Shown: positions 1-9,391, counted from the first letter of the stretch. The stretch: 64,000 bases of DNA from Phycisphaeraceae bacterium (GCA_028277745.1 JANQFR010000079.1:1-64000); one strand, 5' to 3'. Notes: a model not told the origin generated them from the letters alone. Numbers and translations are program-made.

Positions 1-1470
1 GTTGGCATTTTCGCCCATCACATGGTTCTTCAAAGGAACGAACCGGTGCCGGTTTGGGGAACCGCTTCAGCCGGGGAGAAAGTCGTTGTCAGTATCGCCG
101 GCAAGACTGCGGAAACGACGGCAGACAGCGATGGGCGCTGGCTGTTGACACTCGATCCGCTCGAAGCCGGGGGGCCGTTCGAACTCGTGGTTGCAGGCAA
201 TAACACCCTTACGTTCAAAGACGTCCTGATCGGGGAGGTTTGGGTGTGCAGCGGCCAGTCCAACATGGCCATGAAACTCGAAAAGGTTGATGGGGGTGCG
301 GAAGCGGTGACCGCAGCCGATGACTCGGCTCTGCGTCAGTTCCGCGTTCGAGGCGCCATGCCCGCGACACCGACAAACAAAGTGAATGGGAAATGGGAGT
401 CGGCGGATGGCAAGCACGTATCGAAATGGTCGGCTGCGGCCTACTTTTTTGGCATGCGGCTCCGGGATGAATTGGGCGTACCGGTCGCCATAGTGAACAG
501 CACGGTGGGGTGGACTCCGGCCGAGGCCTGGATGAGTCGCCAAGCGCTGGAGGGAGACCCCAAGCTCAAACCGATCATGGAGAGGTGGGATGCAATAGCG
601 GGTGAGTATCCGGCGGCGATGGAGGACTATGGGAAAAAGATTTTAGAATGGAAAGCCGCCACCAAAATGGCCTCGGCCGAAGGCAAGCCTTTGCCGCCTG
701 AGCCGCAGAAACCTCGTGACCGGTCCCTTCACCAACATCACGCAACATTTCTCTACAACGGCATGGTTGCGCCGCTGATGCCTTACGCCATTCGTGGCGT
801 CATCTGGTACCAGGGAGAGACCAATGCCTCCCGCGCAGATCAGTATCGGACGCTGTTTCCCGCTTTGATCCGTGATTGGCGCAGCAATTGGGGACAAGGA
901 GATTTTCCGTTCCTGTACGTCCAAATCGCACCGCTTGATGCGGGAGCTGTAGACCGCGCGGAACTGCGCGATGCCCAGAGAGAAACGCTGGCACTGCCAA
1001 ATACCGCAATGATTGTGACGCTTGACATTGGCGAGCAAAAGGATGAACACCCCGGCAACAAGAAAGAAGTGGGTCGCCGCTTGGCTTTGGCTGCCCTCAA
1101 TCTTGCTTACGGAAAGGACCTCGTGTACTCAGGGCCGCTCTATAAGAACATGAAAATCGAAGGAGACTCGATTCGACTCGTTTTTGATCATGCAGAGGGA
1201 GGACTGGTCGCACGCGGAGGAGCGTTAAAAGGATTCACGATCGCTGGGGCCGACAAGAAGTTTGTGCCTGCCAAGGCCGAGATTGACGGTGGCACTGTAG
1301 TGGTATCCTCACCGAACGTCGAAAACCCTGTCGCGGTGCGTTACTGCTTCCGCAATTGGCCGGGGGAGGAAAACGTGACACTTTTCAACAAAGCCGGACT
1401 GCCCGCCAGTTCTTTTCGCACAGATGATTGGCCCCTGACAACCAAAGACGCAACGAAGATGATATTCTGA
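1..1470 (+). CDS. Sialate O-acetylesterase family protein (5' end outside window)
   Basis: SGNH-type carbohydrate esterase of the sialate O-acetylesterase family, which removes acetyl groups from sugars. The frame is open to the left edge: the seven codons before the first ATG (position 22) read VGIFAHH, and the family normally has 'LFSDHMVLQR' just here, so that ATG is internal and the true start with any signal peptide lies outside. The nucleophile block is VCSGQSNM (Ser about 80 residues after the ATG at 22), followed later by GVIWYQGETN and by DEHPGNKKEVGRRLA, which carries the catalytic Asp/His pair. The TGA at 1468 ends the gene. In the company of uronate-degrading genes it probably deacetylates plant or algal glycans, not sialic acid; that is inference. 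Family assignment is firm. Confidence 0.93.
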   Translation, partial: VGIFAHHMVLQRNEPVPVWGTASAGEKVVVSIAGKTAETTADSDGRWLLTLDPLEAGGPFELVVAGNNTLTFKDVLIGEVWVCSGQSNMAMKLEKVDGGAEAVTAADDSALRQFRVRGAMPATPTNKVNGKWESADGKHVSKWSAAAYFFGMRLRDELGVPVAIVNSTVGWTPAEAWMSRQALEGDPKLKPIMERWDAIAGEYPAAMEDYGKKILEWKAATKMASAEGKPLPPEPQKPRDRSLHQHHATFLYNGMVAPLMPYAIRGVIWYQGETNASRADQYRTLFPALIRDWRSNWGQGDFPFLYVQIAPLDAGAVDRAELRDAQRETLALPNTAMIVTLDIGEQKDEHPGNKKEVGRRLALAALNLAYGKDLVYSGPLYKNMKIEGDSIRLVFDHAEGGLVARGGALKGFTIAGADKKFVPAKAEIDGGTVVVSSPNVENPVAVRYCFRNWPGEENVTLFNKAGLPASSFRTDDWPLTTKDATKMIF

Positions 1471-1643
1471 CGGATAGACCCTACGCCATCAACGCGAAAA
1501 GAGAACAAAGCGGTCGAATCAAGGCGCGAGTGTGTTGGTTTTCGGAGTGAATCACAGCGCCATGAGAAGATCGTCTTCGTTGACCTATTCCATATCCAGC
1601 CCCGGCTGTACAGGGAATGTCTGTTGAATGAACGGAGCATTGA

Positions 1644-2795
1644 ATGTCCGCTCTTATCGATTCATCGCCCATCACACACCCGCCTGGTTTTCACTGGTTT
1701 GGTTACTATGACAAGTTCCAGTTCGATCCCACGGATCGCTTTGCCTTGTCGATGCGCGTGGACTTCGAGCATCGTTTGCCGACGAGTGACGATTTGGTCC
1801 AGATCGGTATGATCGACCTCGAAAACGACAATCGCTGGATCGAACTGGGCGAATCGCGCGCTTGGTGCTGGCAACAGGGCTGCATGTTGCAGTGGCGCCC
1901 CGGATCGGACGATGAAGTTGTCTGGAACGATCGCGAGCGCGATCGGTTTGTGTGCCGCGTACTCAACGTTCGAACGAAGTCGATGCGCACCTTGCCGCGT
2001 GCGATTGGGACCATCAGCCCATGCGGTCGCTTGGCATTGTGCGAAGACTTCAGTCGCGTCTGCGACTTTCGTGCGGGTTACGGCTACGCGGGCATCGCGG
2101 ATCCTCACGCATCTGAACCGGCGCCCGCGGAATCGGGCGTGTGGCGGATGGATATGGAGACGGGCCACGTCGAGCAGATCATCTCTCTCAAGGACATGAC
2201 CGCCATTCCGTATCCGAGCCAAACGCCCAATGACCGGCATTACATCAACCATCTGTCATGGAACCCGACGGGCAAACGATTCCTCATGTTCAACCGCCGG
2301 TCCGGCAAGGGTGACACAACGCGCGTATTCACCGCGGACAAGAACGGGAGCGACCTGCGAATGCTCAGCGCGCAAGGCGCATCGCACTGGACCTGGCGCG
2401 ATGCCGACCACGTCCTCATCTGGGGCGATGGCGAGTACAAGCTCTTTCGTGATGACGGCTCGGGCGAGCATGTAGAGGTTGTTTGGCGTCACACCAATGG
2501 TCACCAGACATTTCTTCCGGGCGCCGACCGCGCATGGATGCTCAGCGACACGTATCCCCACGGCGGCAAGCGAAGTCAGGAAGTCTTTCTGTTTCACATC
2601 CTCACGAAACGCAAAATCTTGCTCGACGTTCTTGAGTCACCGCCGGAGTACACCGGCGAGTGGCGCTGCGATCTGCACCCGCGCCTCAACCATAGTGCGA
2701 CCCGCATCTTCGTCGACTCAGCGCACGCGGGCAATGGACGGCAGATTTATTCTTTGAAACTGGATCTGGCAGCGCTCGAGGCGATGGATACGTAA
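1644..2795 (+). CDS. TolB/WD40-like beta-propeller protein, function unknown
   Basis: 383 residues with no signal peptide, so probably cytoplasmic. Repeated blade-like segments are visible (for example INHLSWNPTGKRFLMF, HQTFLPGADRAWMLSD and CDLHPRLNHSATRIFVD), typical of a PD40/TolB-type propeller. Conserved-looking His and Asp residues in GHQTFLPG and RCDLHPR could form a metal or ligand site, but I do not see the QxxHxH signature of the PL22 lyase encoded next door. The ATG at 1644 has GGAG seven bases upstream. It is convergent with the PL22 gene at 2998-4188. A role in handling uronate oligosaccharides is a guess from context; no reaction can be assigned. Confidence 0.8.
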   Translation: MSALIDSSPITHPPGFHWFGYYDKFQFDPTDRFALSMRVDFEHRLPTSDDLVQIGMIDLENDNRWIELGESRAWCWQQGCMLQWRPGSDDEVVWNDRERDRFVCRVLNVRTKSMRTLPRAIGTISPCGRLALCEDFSRVCDFRAGYGYAGIADPHASEPAPAESGVWRMDMETGHVEQIISLKDMTAIPYPSQTPNDRHYINHLSWNPTGKRFLMFNRRSGKGDTTRVFTADKNGSDLRMLSAQGASHWTWRDADHVLIWGDGEYKLFRDDGSGEHVEVVWRHTNGHQTFLPGADRAWMLSDTYPHGGKRSQEVFLFHILTKRKILLDVLESPPEYTGEWRCDLHPRLNHSATRIFVDSAHAGNGRQIYSLKLDLAALEAMDT

Positions 2796-2997
2796 CTGCG
2801 TTAGCAGGATTGGCGTCCGCTCGTTTGTACCAGGAGATTTTCTCATAAGCTGCGGACCGGTTTTCAGGGGGAAAGTCAGTACGCCGACACCATGTCTATC
2901 TGATCCAACCTCATTAGTTGCAGACAGTGTATCCTTCTTCGTACCAACAGGGCCAGCGGTGGATTTCGGCGATACTGCGTGGCGACGGCGACTGGAT

Positions 2998-4188
2998 TCA
3001 CTCAAGGGCCTCCACTGACGGACACGCAACCTCGTAGACGTTGGCGACGCCGTCAGCGGTGGATGAGAAGATGATCGATTTGCCCGTCGGGGTGATCAGC
3101 GGGTGCACGTGATCGTCCTGGGTCAGGTCCGTGCCGTAGACGTTCCCGTGGGCGCAGATCACTTGCCGCTTCGGGGCCTCGCCCCCAGCGCCGGGTGTGA
3201 ACAGCGCGATGGTATCGCCGCCGTCGGTGATGAACCCGTTGGCCTGGACGATCGGGGTGGTATGACCGATCGGGTGATCGGGCAGGAGCCACTCAAACAC
3301 GAGCTGGCCGTCCCAGCGTCGGGCCGCGATCAGCGGGATCCCGCTGCGATTACCGTGGTAGATGATCATCGAACCGTCGGGTGACCAGTTCTCGTGGGTG
3401 TTCCAGTCGCCGGCGGGCTCGTCATAGAGCGGGCGGAAGGACCCGTCGGTCTCTAGGCACCAGGTGCGGCTGTGGTGGTCGATCCGGTCGCCTTCCTGGT
3501 TGAAGATCACACGGCCGGTGCCCGCCGGGTCGAACTGCACGTGTGTGACCCAGAACGGCACCTCGGTCACGACCTCGGCTTGGCCGGTCCTTACGTCGAT
3601 CATGTACACGCGGCTGCGCAGCGCCGACGCGTGCATGCGGCGCGGGCCGATCTGCATCTGCTGCCCTTGTGACCGCAGCGTGTCGGGAAACGATCGTGGA
3701 TCGGCCAGCGGCATGCAGACGGTCCGGCCGTCGGGCGAGACGTGATTGAAGGCGTGCCACCAGCCTTGGGGTACGGTCCACACGCGTTGCGGCGTCATCC
3801 TTTCCATGTCCGTGAGCTCAACCACCCAGAGGCCGTCGCCCTGCACGTAGAACAGCCTGCTGTGCTCGGCGTCGAGGATCGGTGACGACTTGATCAGTCC
3901 GTGCCGGTTGCCGATGGGCCAGCAATAGGACCGCTGCGTGCCGTCGTTGTTGTCCGAGACCCGATGGATCTCACCGCCTGGCCGGTGTGCGGCAAAAAGA
4001 TTAACCGAACCTAAACGCTCCGACAGGAACACCAACCATCGGTCGTCGGCAGTCACGCTGGGCGTGGTGAAGTAGAGATGGTTGCTGCGGGCCGGCGACA
4101 CGGTCCACTGCGTGACGGGTGTGCCGGTGGCGGAATCTACGAACTCACGGCGCTCTGGCGGGAATCGCTGCTGCATCCTGTTCACCAT
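2998..4188 (-). CDS. Oligogalacturonate lyase (PL22 family)
   Basis: Beta-propeller lyase of polysaccharide lyase family 22. These cytoplasmic enzymes cleave short, often unsaturated, oligogalacturonides by metal-assisted beta-elimination and yield 5-keto-4-deoxyuronate. The 396 residues match the usual PL22 length and lack a signal peptide. The metal-binding set known from the Yersinia enzyme is recognisable: His265 in THENW, and Gln357, His360 and His362 in QDDHVH. Other family blocks include THVQFDPAGTGRVIFNQEG. A second PL22 gene lies at 25327-26535. The product would feed the KduI/IolB-type isomerase encoded at 12898-13713. Assignment is strong; the exact uronate specificity is not visible. 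Confidence 0.88.
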   Translation of the reverse strand: MVNRMQQRFPPERREFVDSATGTPVTQWTVSPARSNHLYFTTPSVTADDRWLVFLSERLGSVNLFAAHRPGGEIHRVSDNNDGTQRSYCWPIGNRHGLIKSSPILDAEHSRLFYVQGDGLWVVELTDMERMTPQRVWTVPQGWWHAFNHVSPDGRTVCMPLADPRSFPDTLRSQGQQMQIGPRRMHASALRSRVYMIDVRTGQAEVVTEVPFWVTHVQFDPAGTGRVIFNQEGDRIDHHSRTWCLETDGSFRPLYDEPAGDWNTHENWSPDGSMIIYHGNRSGIPLIAARRWDGQLVFEWLLPDHPIGHTTPIVQANGFITDGGDTIALFTPGAGGEAPKRQVICAHGNVYGTDLTQDDHVHPLITPTGKSIIFSSTADGVANVYEVACPSVEALE

Positions 4189-4546
4189 GATCGTTACGTT
4201 GCTTAGGCCTCACGTGTCAAGCCGCGCCCTCGCGTGCTGATGCGGCCCATCGCGGGCCGGACCCGCGGCGGCGAAGTACCAGGCACTCCCACATTCCTGA
4301 TTCCGAGCAATGAAGCGGCAGGCCATGATGGTACCACGGCGTCGTCACCCCGTGTGCAGCTCTGACGAACGTCTTGAAGCCGACACGGTGGTAGCGTCTC
4401 CGACCATAGCCCGCGTCATTTAAATGGTTTGGGTGTATTGGCGCATCTATGACAATCAATAATCTAGCTAATCCCTATGAGTTCGAACGTCGACGTATCA
4501 ACGAACACATGCAGCGGTTGGTCTCACCTTTCAGGAACAGGGTTGA
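4189..4546. other. Intergenic stretch, no gene recognised
   Basis: I see nothing convincing here. An 80-codon minus-strand frame (4217-4459) has no recognisable motif and no ribosome site, so I treat it as chance. The stretch leads into the debris field that begins at 4547. Confidence 0.5.
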
Positions 4547-4810
4547 CGGGCCGAGTACGATCCCTACAGCCACTGGATCACCGTGACCCAATCGAACACA
4601 TACGACCAACCATTCATTCTTAAAGCCTCGATCAAGACGTTCTGCGATCCGTCGAGATACGGCGTCAACTAGGGAAGGATTTCTAAGCTGGATATCCGTT
4701 CGGGTGGTAAGTGGCTGTACAACTATGACCGAGTCTTGGACTTCGACAATCTAAGGAATCAGACTGGGGCTGAGGCGTTTCTTCAATCTATCTTGGCGAT
4801 TGTAAACTGA
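4547..4810 (+). pseudogene. Decayed small gene with YGxN / GRISKL motif
   Basis: Translating this frame by hand gives protein-like text ending at the TGA at 4808: PYSHWITVTQSNTYDQ, then SRYGVN, a TAG at 4670-4672, then GRISKLDIRSGGKWLYNYDR and LDFDNLRNQTGAEAFLQSIL. The stop stands where small hypothetical proteins with a 'YGIN-x-GRISKL' block, as I recall them, have one residue, so one C-to-T change in a CAG codon would explain it. A TGA at 4544 closes the frame upstream and no start is evident. I read it as the C-terminal part of a small unknown-function protein that has lost its start. The family link is from memory and untested. Confidence 0.45.
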
Positions 4811-4837
4811 ATCAACTTGCATGAAGAGTGATCCGAT

Positions 4838-4966
4838 TCATTCGGTTTCCGGTTCTCGTGCCCCATGCCGAAATCCGTCGATAACCATAACACCCTTCTC
4901 ATCATTCACGAAATAGAACACTACGTAGTTGCCGATCCATGACGACGAACCTCGTGTCCGTTCAGC
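4838..4966 (-). pseudogene. C-terminal fragment of a ParE/RelE-type toxin
   Basis: The minus strand reads SSWIGNYVVFYFVNDEKG, then VMVIDGFRHGAREPETE and a stop. This is the standard end of ParE-type plasmid-stabilisation toxins ('...YVVFYRV-DD-V-VLRVLHGARD'). About 42 codons are open; the N-terminal helices are missing and a TGA (4967-4969) closes the frame upstream. There is no antitoxin gene beside it, so it is a remnant. It shares reading frame with the RES fragment just upstream, separated only by that stop. Confidence 0.5.
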
Positions 4967-5347
4967 TCATCTGTGTGCCGGTCTATGTTCCCAAAAGCTC
5001 GGGATGTCCGGCAAGTCGTAAAGGTCAAGAACCTTGAGCGTCCTCTTGGTTAAAAATCGCCCTCCTGTAACACGGTGGCCGGTTGCACGCCAGGGATCAA
5101 CCGTTTCGCGGCAGGCCGTCTGCCAATCCTCGACCCCGTAGAACATCGAAACACCGGATGGGCTCATTCGATTAGGTTGCGTGACGTGATGAATCGGTTG
5201 CGAGGCAAACTCGAAATCATTTCTTAGAATCTTGATGTTTGAATGAACACGTACCCGCCAGATCGGCATCGAGGTGGTGATTTCTTTAATCAGATTTGTT
5301 TGGCGAGCCATCTGACCAACCATGCCGAGCATCCCGCCAACGGGCAT
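4967..5347 (-). pseudogene. Truncated RES-domain protein (NAD+-degrading toxin family)
   Basis: 126 codons. After a poorly conserved start comes the core of the RES domain: NRMSPSGVSMFYGVEDWQTA, a conserved Glu shortly after, then TLKVLDLYDLPDIPS. RES toxins of the Xre-MbcA/RES type degrade NAD+ with conserved Arg, Tyr and Glu residues of this block. The Arg, Tyr and Glu are present, but the C-terminal half of the domain is replaced by a short tail and a stop, and there is no antitoxin partner. It is therefore most likely a non-functional remnant. GGAGG lies very close to the ATG at 5347, too close to be clearly a good ribosome site. Confidence 0.6.
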
Positions 5348-5372
5348 TCACCTCCAACCGATTCTCAATTCA

Positions 5373-7055
5373 TCATGTTGAAGCATCCGAGTTGAATAGC
5401 CCGGGCTGATGCTGGTCTTCCATGCGTTCCACCGCCTGTTGCAGCGCCTCGAGGCGGGAGGGGCAGAACTGCAGGTCGTGCTCGCCGGTCTGGCTCAGCC
5501 GTTCGAGCCGGTCGCGTGTCTCACCGGGCCGGACACATACCAGCACGGGCACCCCGGCGGAGCGCGCCTCGCGCACCACGTTTTCCAGCGCGAGCGCAAC
5601 CGTGGTCGAGAGCAGCGGCACGTCCAGCAGGTCGAGCACCAGGGCCTTGGCCTGGGTCAGCTGCTCGTGCTCGCGCGAGATCGCCTTGGCGACGCCGAAG
5701 ATCATCGGGCCGCTCAGGTGCAGCAGCAGGACCCTTCCCTGGCCGCGCTTGAACCAGCTGCGCTCCTCCGGGGTGAGCGGCAGCTCGGCATCGCTGGTGT
5801 CGATCGTCCGGATGCCCGACGACTGCAGGCGCGAGAGCCTGTCGATCGTCAACACGTTGGCGATGAAGACGCCGACCCCCACCGCCACGATCAGGTCCAG
5901 GAAGATGGTGAGCCCCATGACGCTGTACATGATCAGCGTCGCGGAGCGTGAGACGTTGTGTGCCCGTTTCAGGAAGCTCCAGTCGAGGATGTCGACGCCG
6001 ACCTTGAACGCGATCGCGGCGAGCACGGCCATCGGGATGCTCTGCAGCAACGGGGCGATGGCCAGGATGATCAGTAGCAGGATCAACGCGCGGATGATCG
6101 CCGCCACGGGGGAGCGGGCGCCGACCTGGATGTTCACCACCGTGCCCATCGTGGCGCCGGCGCCGGGCAGGCCGCCGAAGAGGCTAGCCACCATGTTGGC
6201 GATGCCCTGGCCGATCAACTCGCGGTCCGAGTCGTGCTGCTGCCTGGTCAGGCTGTCAGCGATCATCGCGGTCAGCAGCGTATCGATGCAGCCGAGCATG
6301 CCCAGGATCATCCCCTCGATCAGGATCAGGCTCAGCTGCTCGGGCGTAAACAGCGGGAAGCGGAACGTCGGCAGTCCCATGGGGATCTCACCGATCCGTC
6401 GCAGGTCGTCGGCGGCAAAAAACAGCACGCCCGCGGCCGTGCCCACGATCAGCGCCAGCAGGTGCGGCGGGCACCATTTGCGCCAGGCGCGTGGCATCAA
6501 AAACAAGATCGCGATCGCCAACGCCGCCAGCACACACTCCGCCCACTGCACGCCGCCGATCAGGTCCGGCAGCGCACGCACCACACCGATCGCACCTCCG
6601 CTGGGGGTGTCCTGCCCGGTGAGCGGGCCGAGCTGCAACAGCAACAGCAGCACCCCGATGCCGGACATGAACCCGGAGATCACGCTGTAGGGCATCAGCG
6701 TGACATAGCGCCCCAGCTTGAACAGGCCCAGCACCATCTGCGTGACGCCGGCAACCATCACCACCGCGAACGCCATCGCCAGGCCCTGCTCCGGGTCGGT
6801 TGCGATTAGTGTGGTGATCACCGCGGTCATCACCACGGTCATCGGGCCGGTCGGTTCGGAGATGAGCGTGCGCGATCCGCCGAACAGCGCCGCGAGCAGC
6901 CCCACGAGCACTGCGCCATATAGCCCCGCCTCGGCGCCCGCCCCCGAAGCCACGCCGAACGCCAACGCCAGCGGCAGCGAGATCACCGCCGTGGTCACGC
7001 CGCCGAACAGGTCGCCTTTGAGTGTGAAGTGTTGGAAGCGTTCCAAGCCAATCAT
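5373..7055 (-). CDS. SulP-family anion transporter with STAS domain
   Basis: Inner-membrane SLC26/SulP transporter, moving sulfate, bicarbonate or similar anions. From the ATG at 7055 the protein is 560 residues and begins MIGLERFQHFTLKGDLFGGV. This start is preferred because the 36 codons further upstream are Arg-rich, have no membrane character and abut integrase debris. Hydrophobic segments fill about residues 20-410, with family blocks SLPLALAFGVASGAGAEAGL and YSVISGFMSGIGVLLLL. A cytoplasmic STAS domain (about 435-545) carries ALVLDLLDVPLLSTT, where the usual phosphorylatable Ser/Thr region lies. It stands alone. Near a sulfatase-bearing region sulfate uptake or export is conceivable, but the substrate cannot be read from sequence. 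Confidence 0.92.
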   Translation of the reverse strand: MIGLERFQHFTLKGDLFGGVTTAVISLPLALAFGVASGAGAEAGLYGAVLVGLLAALFGGSRTLISEPTGPMTVVMTAVITTLIATDPEQGLAMAFAVVMVAGVTQMVLGLFKLGRYVTLMPYSVISGFMSGIGVLLLLLQLGPLTGQDTPSGGAIGVVRALPDLIGGVQWAECVLAALAIAILFLMPRAWRKWCPPHLLALIVGTAAGVLFFAADDLRRIGEIPMGLPTFRFPLFTPEQLSLILIEGMILGMLGCIDTLLTAMIADSLTRQQHDSDRELIGQGIANMVASLFGGLPGAGATMGTVVNIQVGARSPVAAIIRALILLLIILAIAPLLQSIPMAVLAAIAFKVGVDILDWSFLKRAHNVSRSATLIMYSVMGLTIFLDLIVAVGVGVFIANVLTIDRLSRLQSSGIRTIDTSDAELPLTPEERSWFKRGQGRVLLLHLSGPMIFGVAKAISREHEQLTQAKALVLDLLDVPLLSTTVALALENVVREARSAGVPVLVCVRPGETRDRLERLSQTGEHDLQFCPSRLEALQQAVERMEDQHQPGLFNSDAST

Positions 7056-7066
7056 GACCGCATTAT

Positions 7067-7515
7067 TCACATATCGTCGCGGCGCACACGCAGCCCGTCG
7101 CGGCCGCCTGTCGACGTGGAAAACGCAAGCGTAAAAGTCTGTCGCCGCACGAGGGGCGTCCAAATGGTCTTGCAGAAGAAATCACAAACCATCAAGGCGC
7201 TGATATGCATTTTCAGGAAGTCGCCCCACGGCTGGAAGTCGGGACGATTCGAGTGGATCGCCCGGGGCCGTGGGTTGATGCCCTCCTGCAGGAGGATCCG
7301 CCGCACGCTAGTCTTGCCTAAGAGCGCCTTAGCTTGATAAGTTCACCGACGATCTGTAGATATCCCTAACCCCGGTTCTCCTTCGCCAGCCGGATTATCC
7401 GCTGGCGTACCGGCTGACTAATCTTCCGCGGGCGACCAACGCGGCTTGGCTTACGGCCCTCACGCTGCCCTTGGACCCAGCGCTTGTAGGTGTCCGCCAA
7501 AACCATCAGAGCTCG
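7067..7515 (-). pseudogene. Decayed rve-type integrase/transposase
   Basis: The minus strand shows YKRWVQGQREGRKP, then RVGRPRKISQPVRQRIIRLA with KENRG, a TAG at 7366-7368 in place of the expected Trp of 'NPGWGY', then GYLQIVGELIKLRRS. A frameshift near 7320 leads into TSVRRILLQEGINPRPR, and then the start of the DDE core, WGDFLKMHISALMVCDFFCK. This is the helix-turn-helix plus first catalytic region of an integrase-core transposase of a kind common in planctomycetes. One stop and one frameshift, and loss of the rest of the DDE domain, make it dead. Fragments of apparently the same family occur at 36660-36930 and 52140-52300. Confidence 0.7.
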
Positions 7516-7555
7516 TTACATAGCTTCAGCTCACCGCCTGTGTCGCCCCAGCTAT

Positions 7556-8356
7556 TCACATTGTTTGCGATGAGTCGCCGGTGCTTAATCGCCGAAAAGC
7601 AGAAGGGGATATGCCTCGCTCTCGCTTGAATTGTCGACTGAAATAGAAGACATCTCGATAGCCAAGGGCTTCGGCGATCTCGCTCACGGTGAGTTGTGAT
7701 TCGCGGAGCAACGATTCGGCGGTCTCAAGGCGAGCGGCGATCACAAACGCGATCGGGGAAACCGAGAACATGGCCAAGAAGCCTTCGTGAAGAGCAGAAC
7801 GGCTGACATGCGTTATGGCGCACATCTTCTCGATCGTCCAGGTCTGCTCGGGGCTGTGGTAGATCTCTGAAGCGAGCGCTCGGAACGCCGAGGCGTGACG
7901 CGGTTCGCCGAATCGCGACGGGTACCGCAAGAGGTCGAGTATTGCGCACGCTAACAAGTGCTCGCAGGTTGGCTGCCAATCCGCCTCAAACGCCGCTAAG
8001 GAAGTTGCATGGCTCAGCCAGGTCTCAAATAAGTTCGGCCAACTGGGGCGCACCGGCTTCAGTTCCTGCAAGGGCTCCAGCAGTGCGGGCGAGGGATAAT
8101 CAAAGTGAATCGCTGTGACATCCAGCGGATTCTCCAAATCCTGCGTGCCCAGGATGCGGTGCCCGGGGAAAAACACGAGCGCGTCTCCTGGCCTCAGAGT
8201 GATGGTTTGGCCGGCACGCCGAACTTGACCGCGCCCGGCATGGATAAACCACAAATCGTAGTCCTCAAGCTCCAGATCGAGGGTCCACGACGGACCGCAC
8301 CGGTATCGGCGGGGCGGCAGGCGGACGCGGGGTGCAACGTGAAGCGAGGCGTTCAT
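7556..8356 (-). CDS. AraC-family transcriptional regulator
   Basis: 266 residues from the ATG at 8356; an in-frame TTG at 8386 would add ten residues without a better ribosome site. The N-terminal half is a cupin-like sugar-sensing domain (DLWFIHAGRGQVRRAGQT, LRPGDALVFFPG). The C-terminal hundred residues hold the two AraC helix-turn-helix units: WTIEKMCAITHVSRSALHEG and LTVSEIAEALGYRDVFYFSR, followed by FKRERGISPSAFRR. It is divergent from the PEP-CTERM gene at 8615, with 258 bp between the two starts, and most likely controls that gene and the uronate genes that follow. The effector is probably a breakdown sugar; identity unknown. Confidence 0.92.
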   Translation of the reverse strand: MNASLHVAPRVRLPPRRYRCGPSWTLDLELEDYDLWFIHAGRGQVRRAGQTITLRPGDALVFFPGHRILGTQDLENPLDVTAIHFDYPSPALLEPLQELKPVRPSWPNLFETWLSHATSLAAFEADWQPTCEHLLACAILDLLRYPSRFGEPRHASAFRALASEIYHSPEQTWTIEKMCAITHVSRSALHEGFLAMFSVSPIAFVIAARLETAESLLRESQLTVSEIAEALGYRDVFYFSRQFKRERGISPSAFRRLSTGDSSQTM

Positions 8357-8600
8357 GGACGTGATCGACTTCGGCAGATTGGACAAAAGTACAAATTAAA
8401 TCGACATCTGTCCATTCCTTTATCTCGATCAGGCAGATTATAGTTTTAAGCATGACGAATTAAGACCCTCGCTGCTTCCGCAATATGTCCGCAACAGTGC
8501 GGTAATTTATTGTCCTTTGGATTGTTATGGATGACTAAAGTCCATTTTCCACCGTTGACGGACTTGCCTGTCTGATTCTCTTCTCCCTGTTTTCGTCTTA

Positions 8601-8605
8601 GGAGG
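8601..8605 (+). promoter_or_regulatory. Strong Shine-Dalgarno fixing the start of the PEP-CTERM gene
   Basis: GGAGG ends nine bases before the ATG at 8615. The longer frame would begin with a TTG at 8606 inside this site, so the ATG is clearly the start. Most genes in this window lack so good a site, which suggests a highly translated message. Confidence 0.7.
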
Positions 8606-8614
8606 TTGACTCAA

Positions 8615-9346
8615 ATGAACCATCGTGCTTTTGTGACGCTTTCCGTATCTTTGCTGATCGGTGTATCGGCTCAGGCCGCCCAGCTCGGCTTCTACGTCGA
8701 CGGCATCGACGTGGACGCCGCCGCCTTCGTCAACCAGGCCGCCCCGGTGGCCAATGTCTCGCTCACCGACCTGGATTACGTCGGGTTCAGCGCGGTTGCC
8801 TCCGAGGTGACCCGCGATTCGTTCCTTCTCGCCACCCCCGCCGGCCCGAGCGCAGGTTCCGCAGCAAGTTCTCAGTGGCTGTTCGGTCGCAACGGCCTCT
8901 CCACGGCCGGCCCCTCTTCGGCCGCTCAGTACGCCGGGTTCACGGTCACCGCCGACCCAGGCTTCACGCTCAACTTGACCAACCTGGTCTTCGACTACTA
9001 CGCCGTGTCGGCCCTCGATGGTCTTGAGTTCTCGGGTCAGGCCGAGGCGTTCATTTCGATCGACGGCGGGGCATTCAACTCGTTCGGCCAGGTCGGCGCC
9101 AGCGTCACCGGCATCGCCAACTCGGCCGTGCAGACCGCGAACCTCGACCTGTCGTCGATCGCCGGCGCCGAAGAGGTCGAGATCCGGATCGCGTTTGGTC
9201 AGGCCGGTCTCGTAGCCCCAACATTCAGCGCAACCGGCTTCGCCCAAGGCATCACCTTGAACGGCGAAGTCGTCATCCCCGAGCCCGCCAGCCTCGCCCT
9301 GCTGGCTATCGGCGGTCTGGCTATGCTCCCGCATCGTCGCCGCTAA
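8615..9346 (+). CDS. PEP-CTERM sorting domain protein
   Basis: 243 residues, secreted. A signal peptide (MNHRAFVTLSVSLLIGVSAQ, cleaved near AQA) precedes a beta-rich, Cys-free body with many Asn, Ser and Gly. The end is VIPEPASLALLAIGGLAML-PHRRR: the PEP motif, one membrane-spanning segment and an Arg cluster, which is the exosortase sorting signal. Exosortase cleaves such tails and the protein is released to the surface or matrix. The body has no enzyme motif I recognise; binding of glycan is plausible. A strong intrinsic terminator at 9392 ends the transcript before the BNR_4 enzyme, so this gene can be expressed at a different level from the enzymes behind it. Confidence 0.9.
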   Translation: MNHRAFVTLSVSLLIGVSAQAAQLGFYVDGIDVDAAAFVNQAAPVANVSLTDLDYVGFSAVASEVTRDSFLLATPAGPSAGSAASSQWLFGRNGLSTAGPSSAAQYAGFTVTADPGFTLNLTNLVFDYYAVSALDGLEFSGQAEAFISIDGGAFNSFGQVGASVTGIANSAVQTANLDLSSIAGAEEVEIRIAFGQAGLVAPTFSATGFAQGITLNGEVVIPEPASLALLAIGGLAMLPHRRR

Positions 9347-9391
9347 GGCTCCACGCCACATGTGTACAAATGGCTGTCCAAACTAAATCAC

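Noticed and set aside
4217-4459. 80-codon minus-strand frame
   Set aside because: No ribosome site, no motif, next to decayed sequence.
5409-6809. Long plus-strand frames (up to 422 codons)
   Set aside because: Antisense shadows of the SulP transporter; low-complexity Arg/Ser/Gln-rich text.
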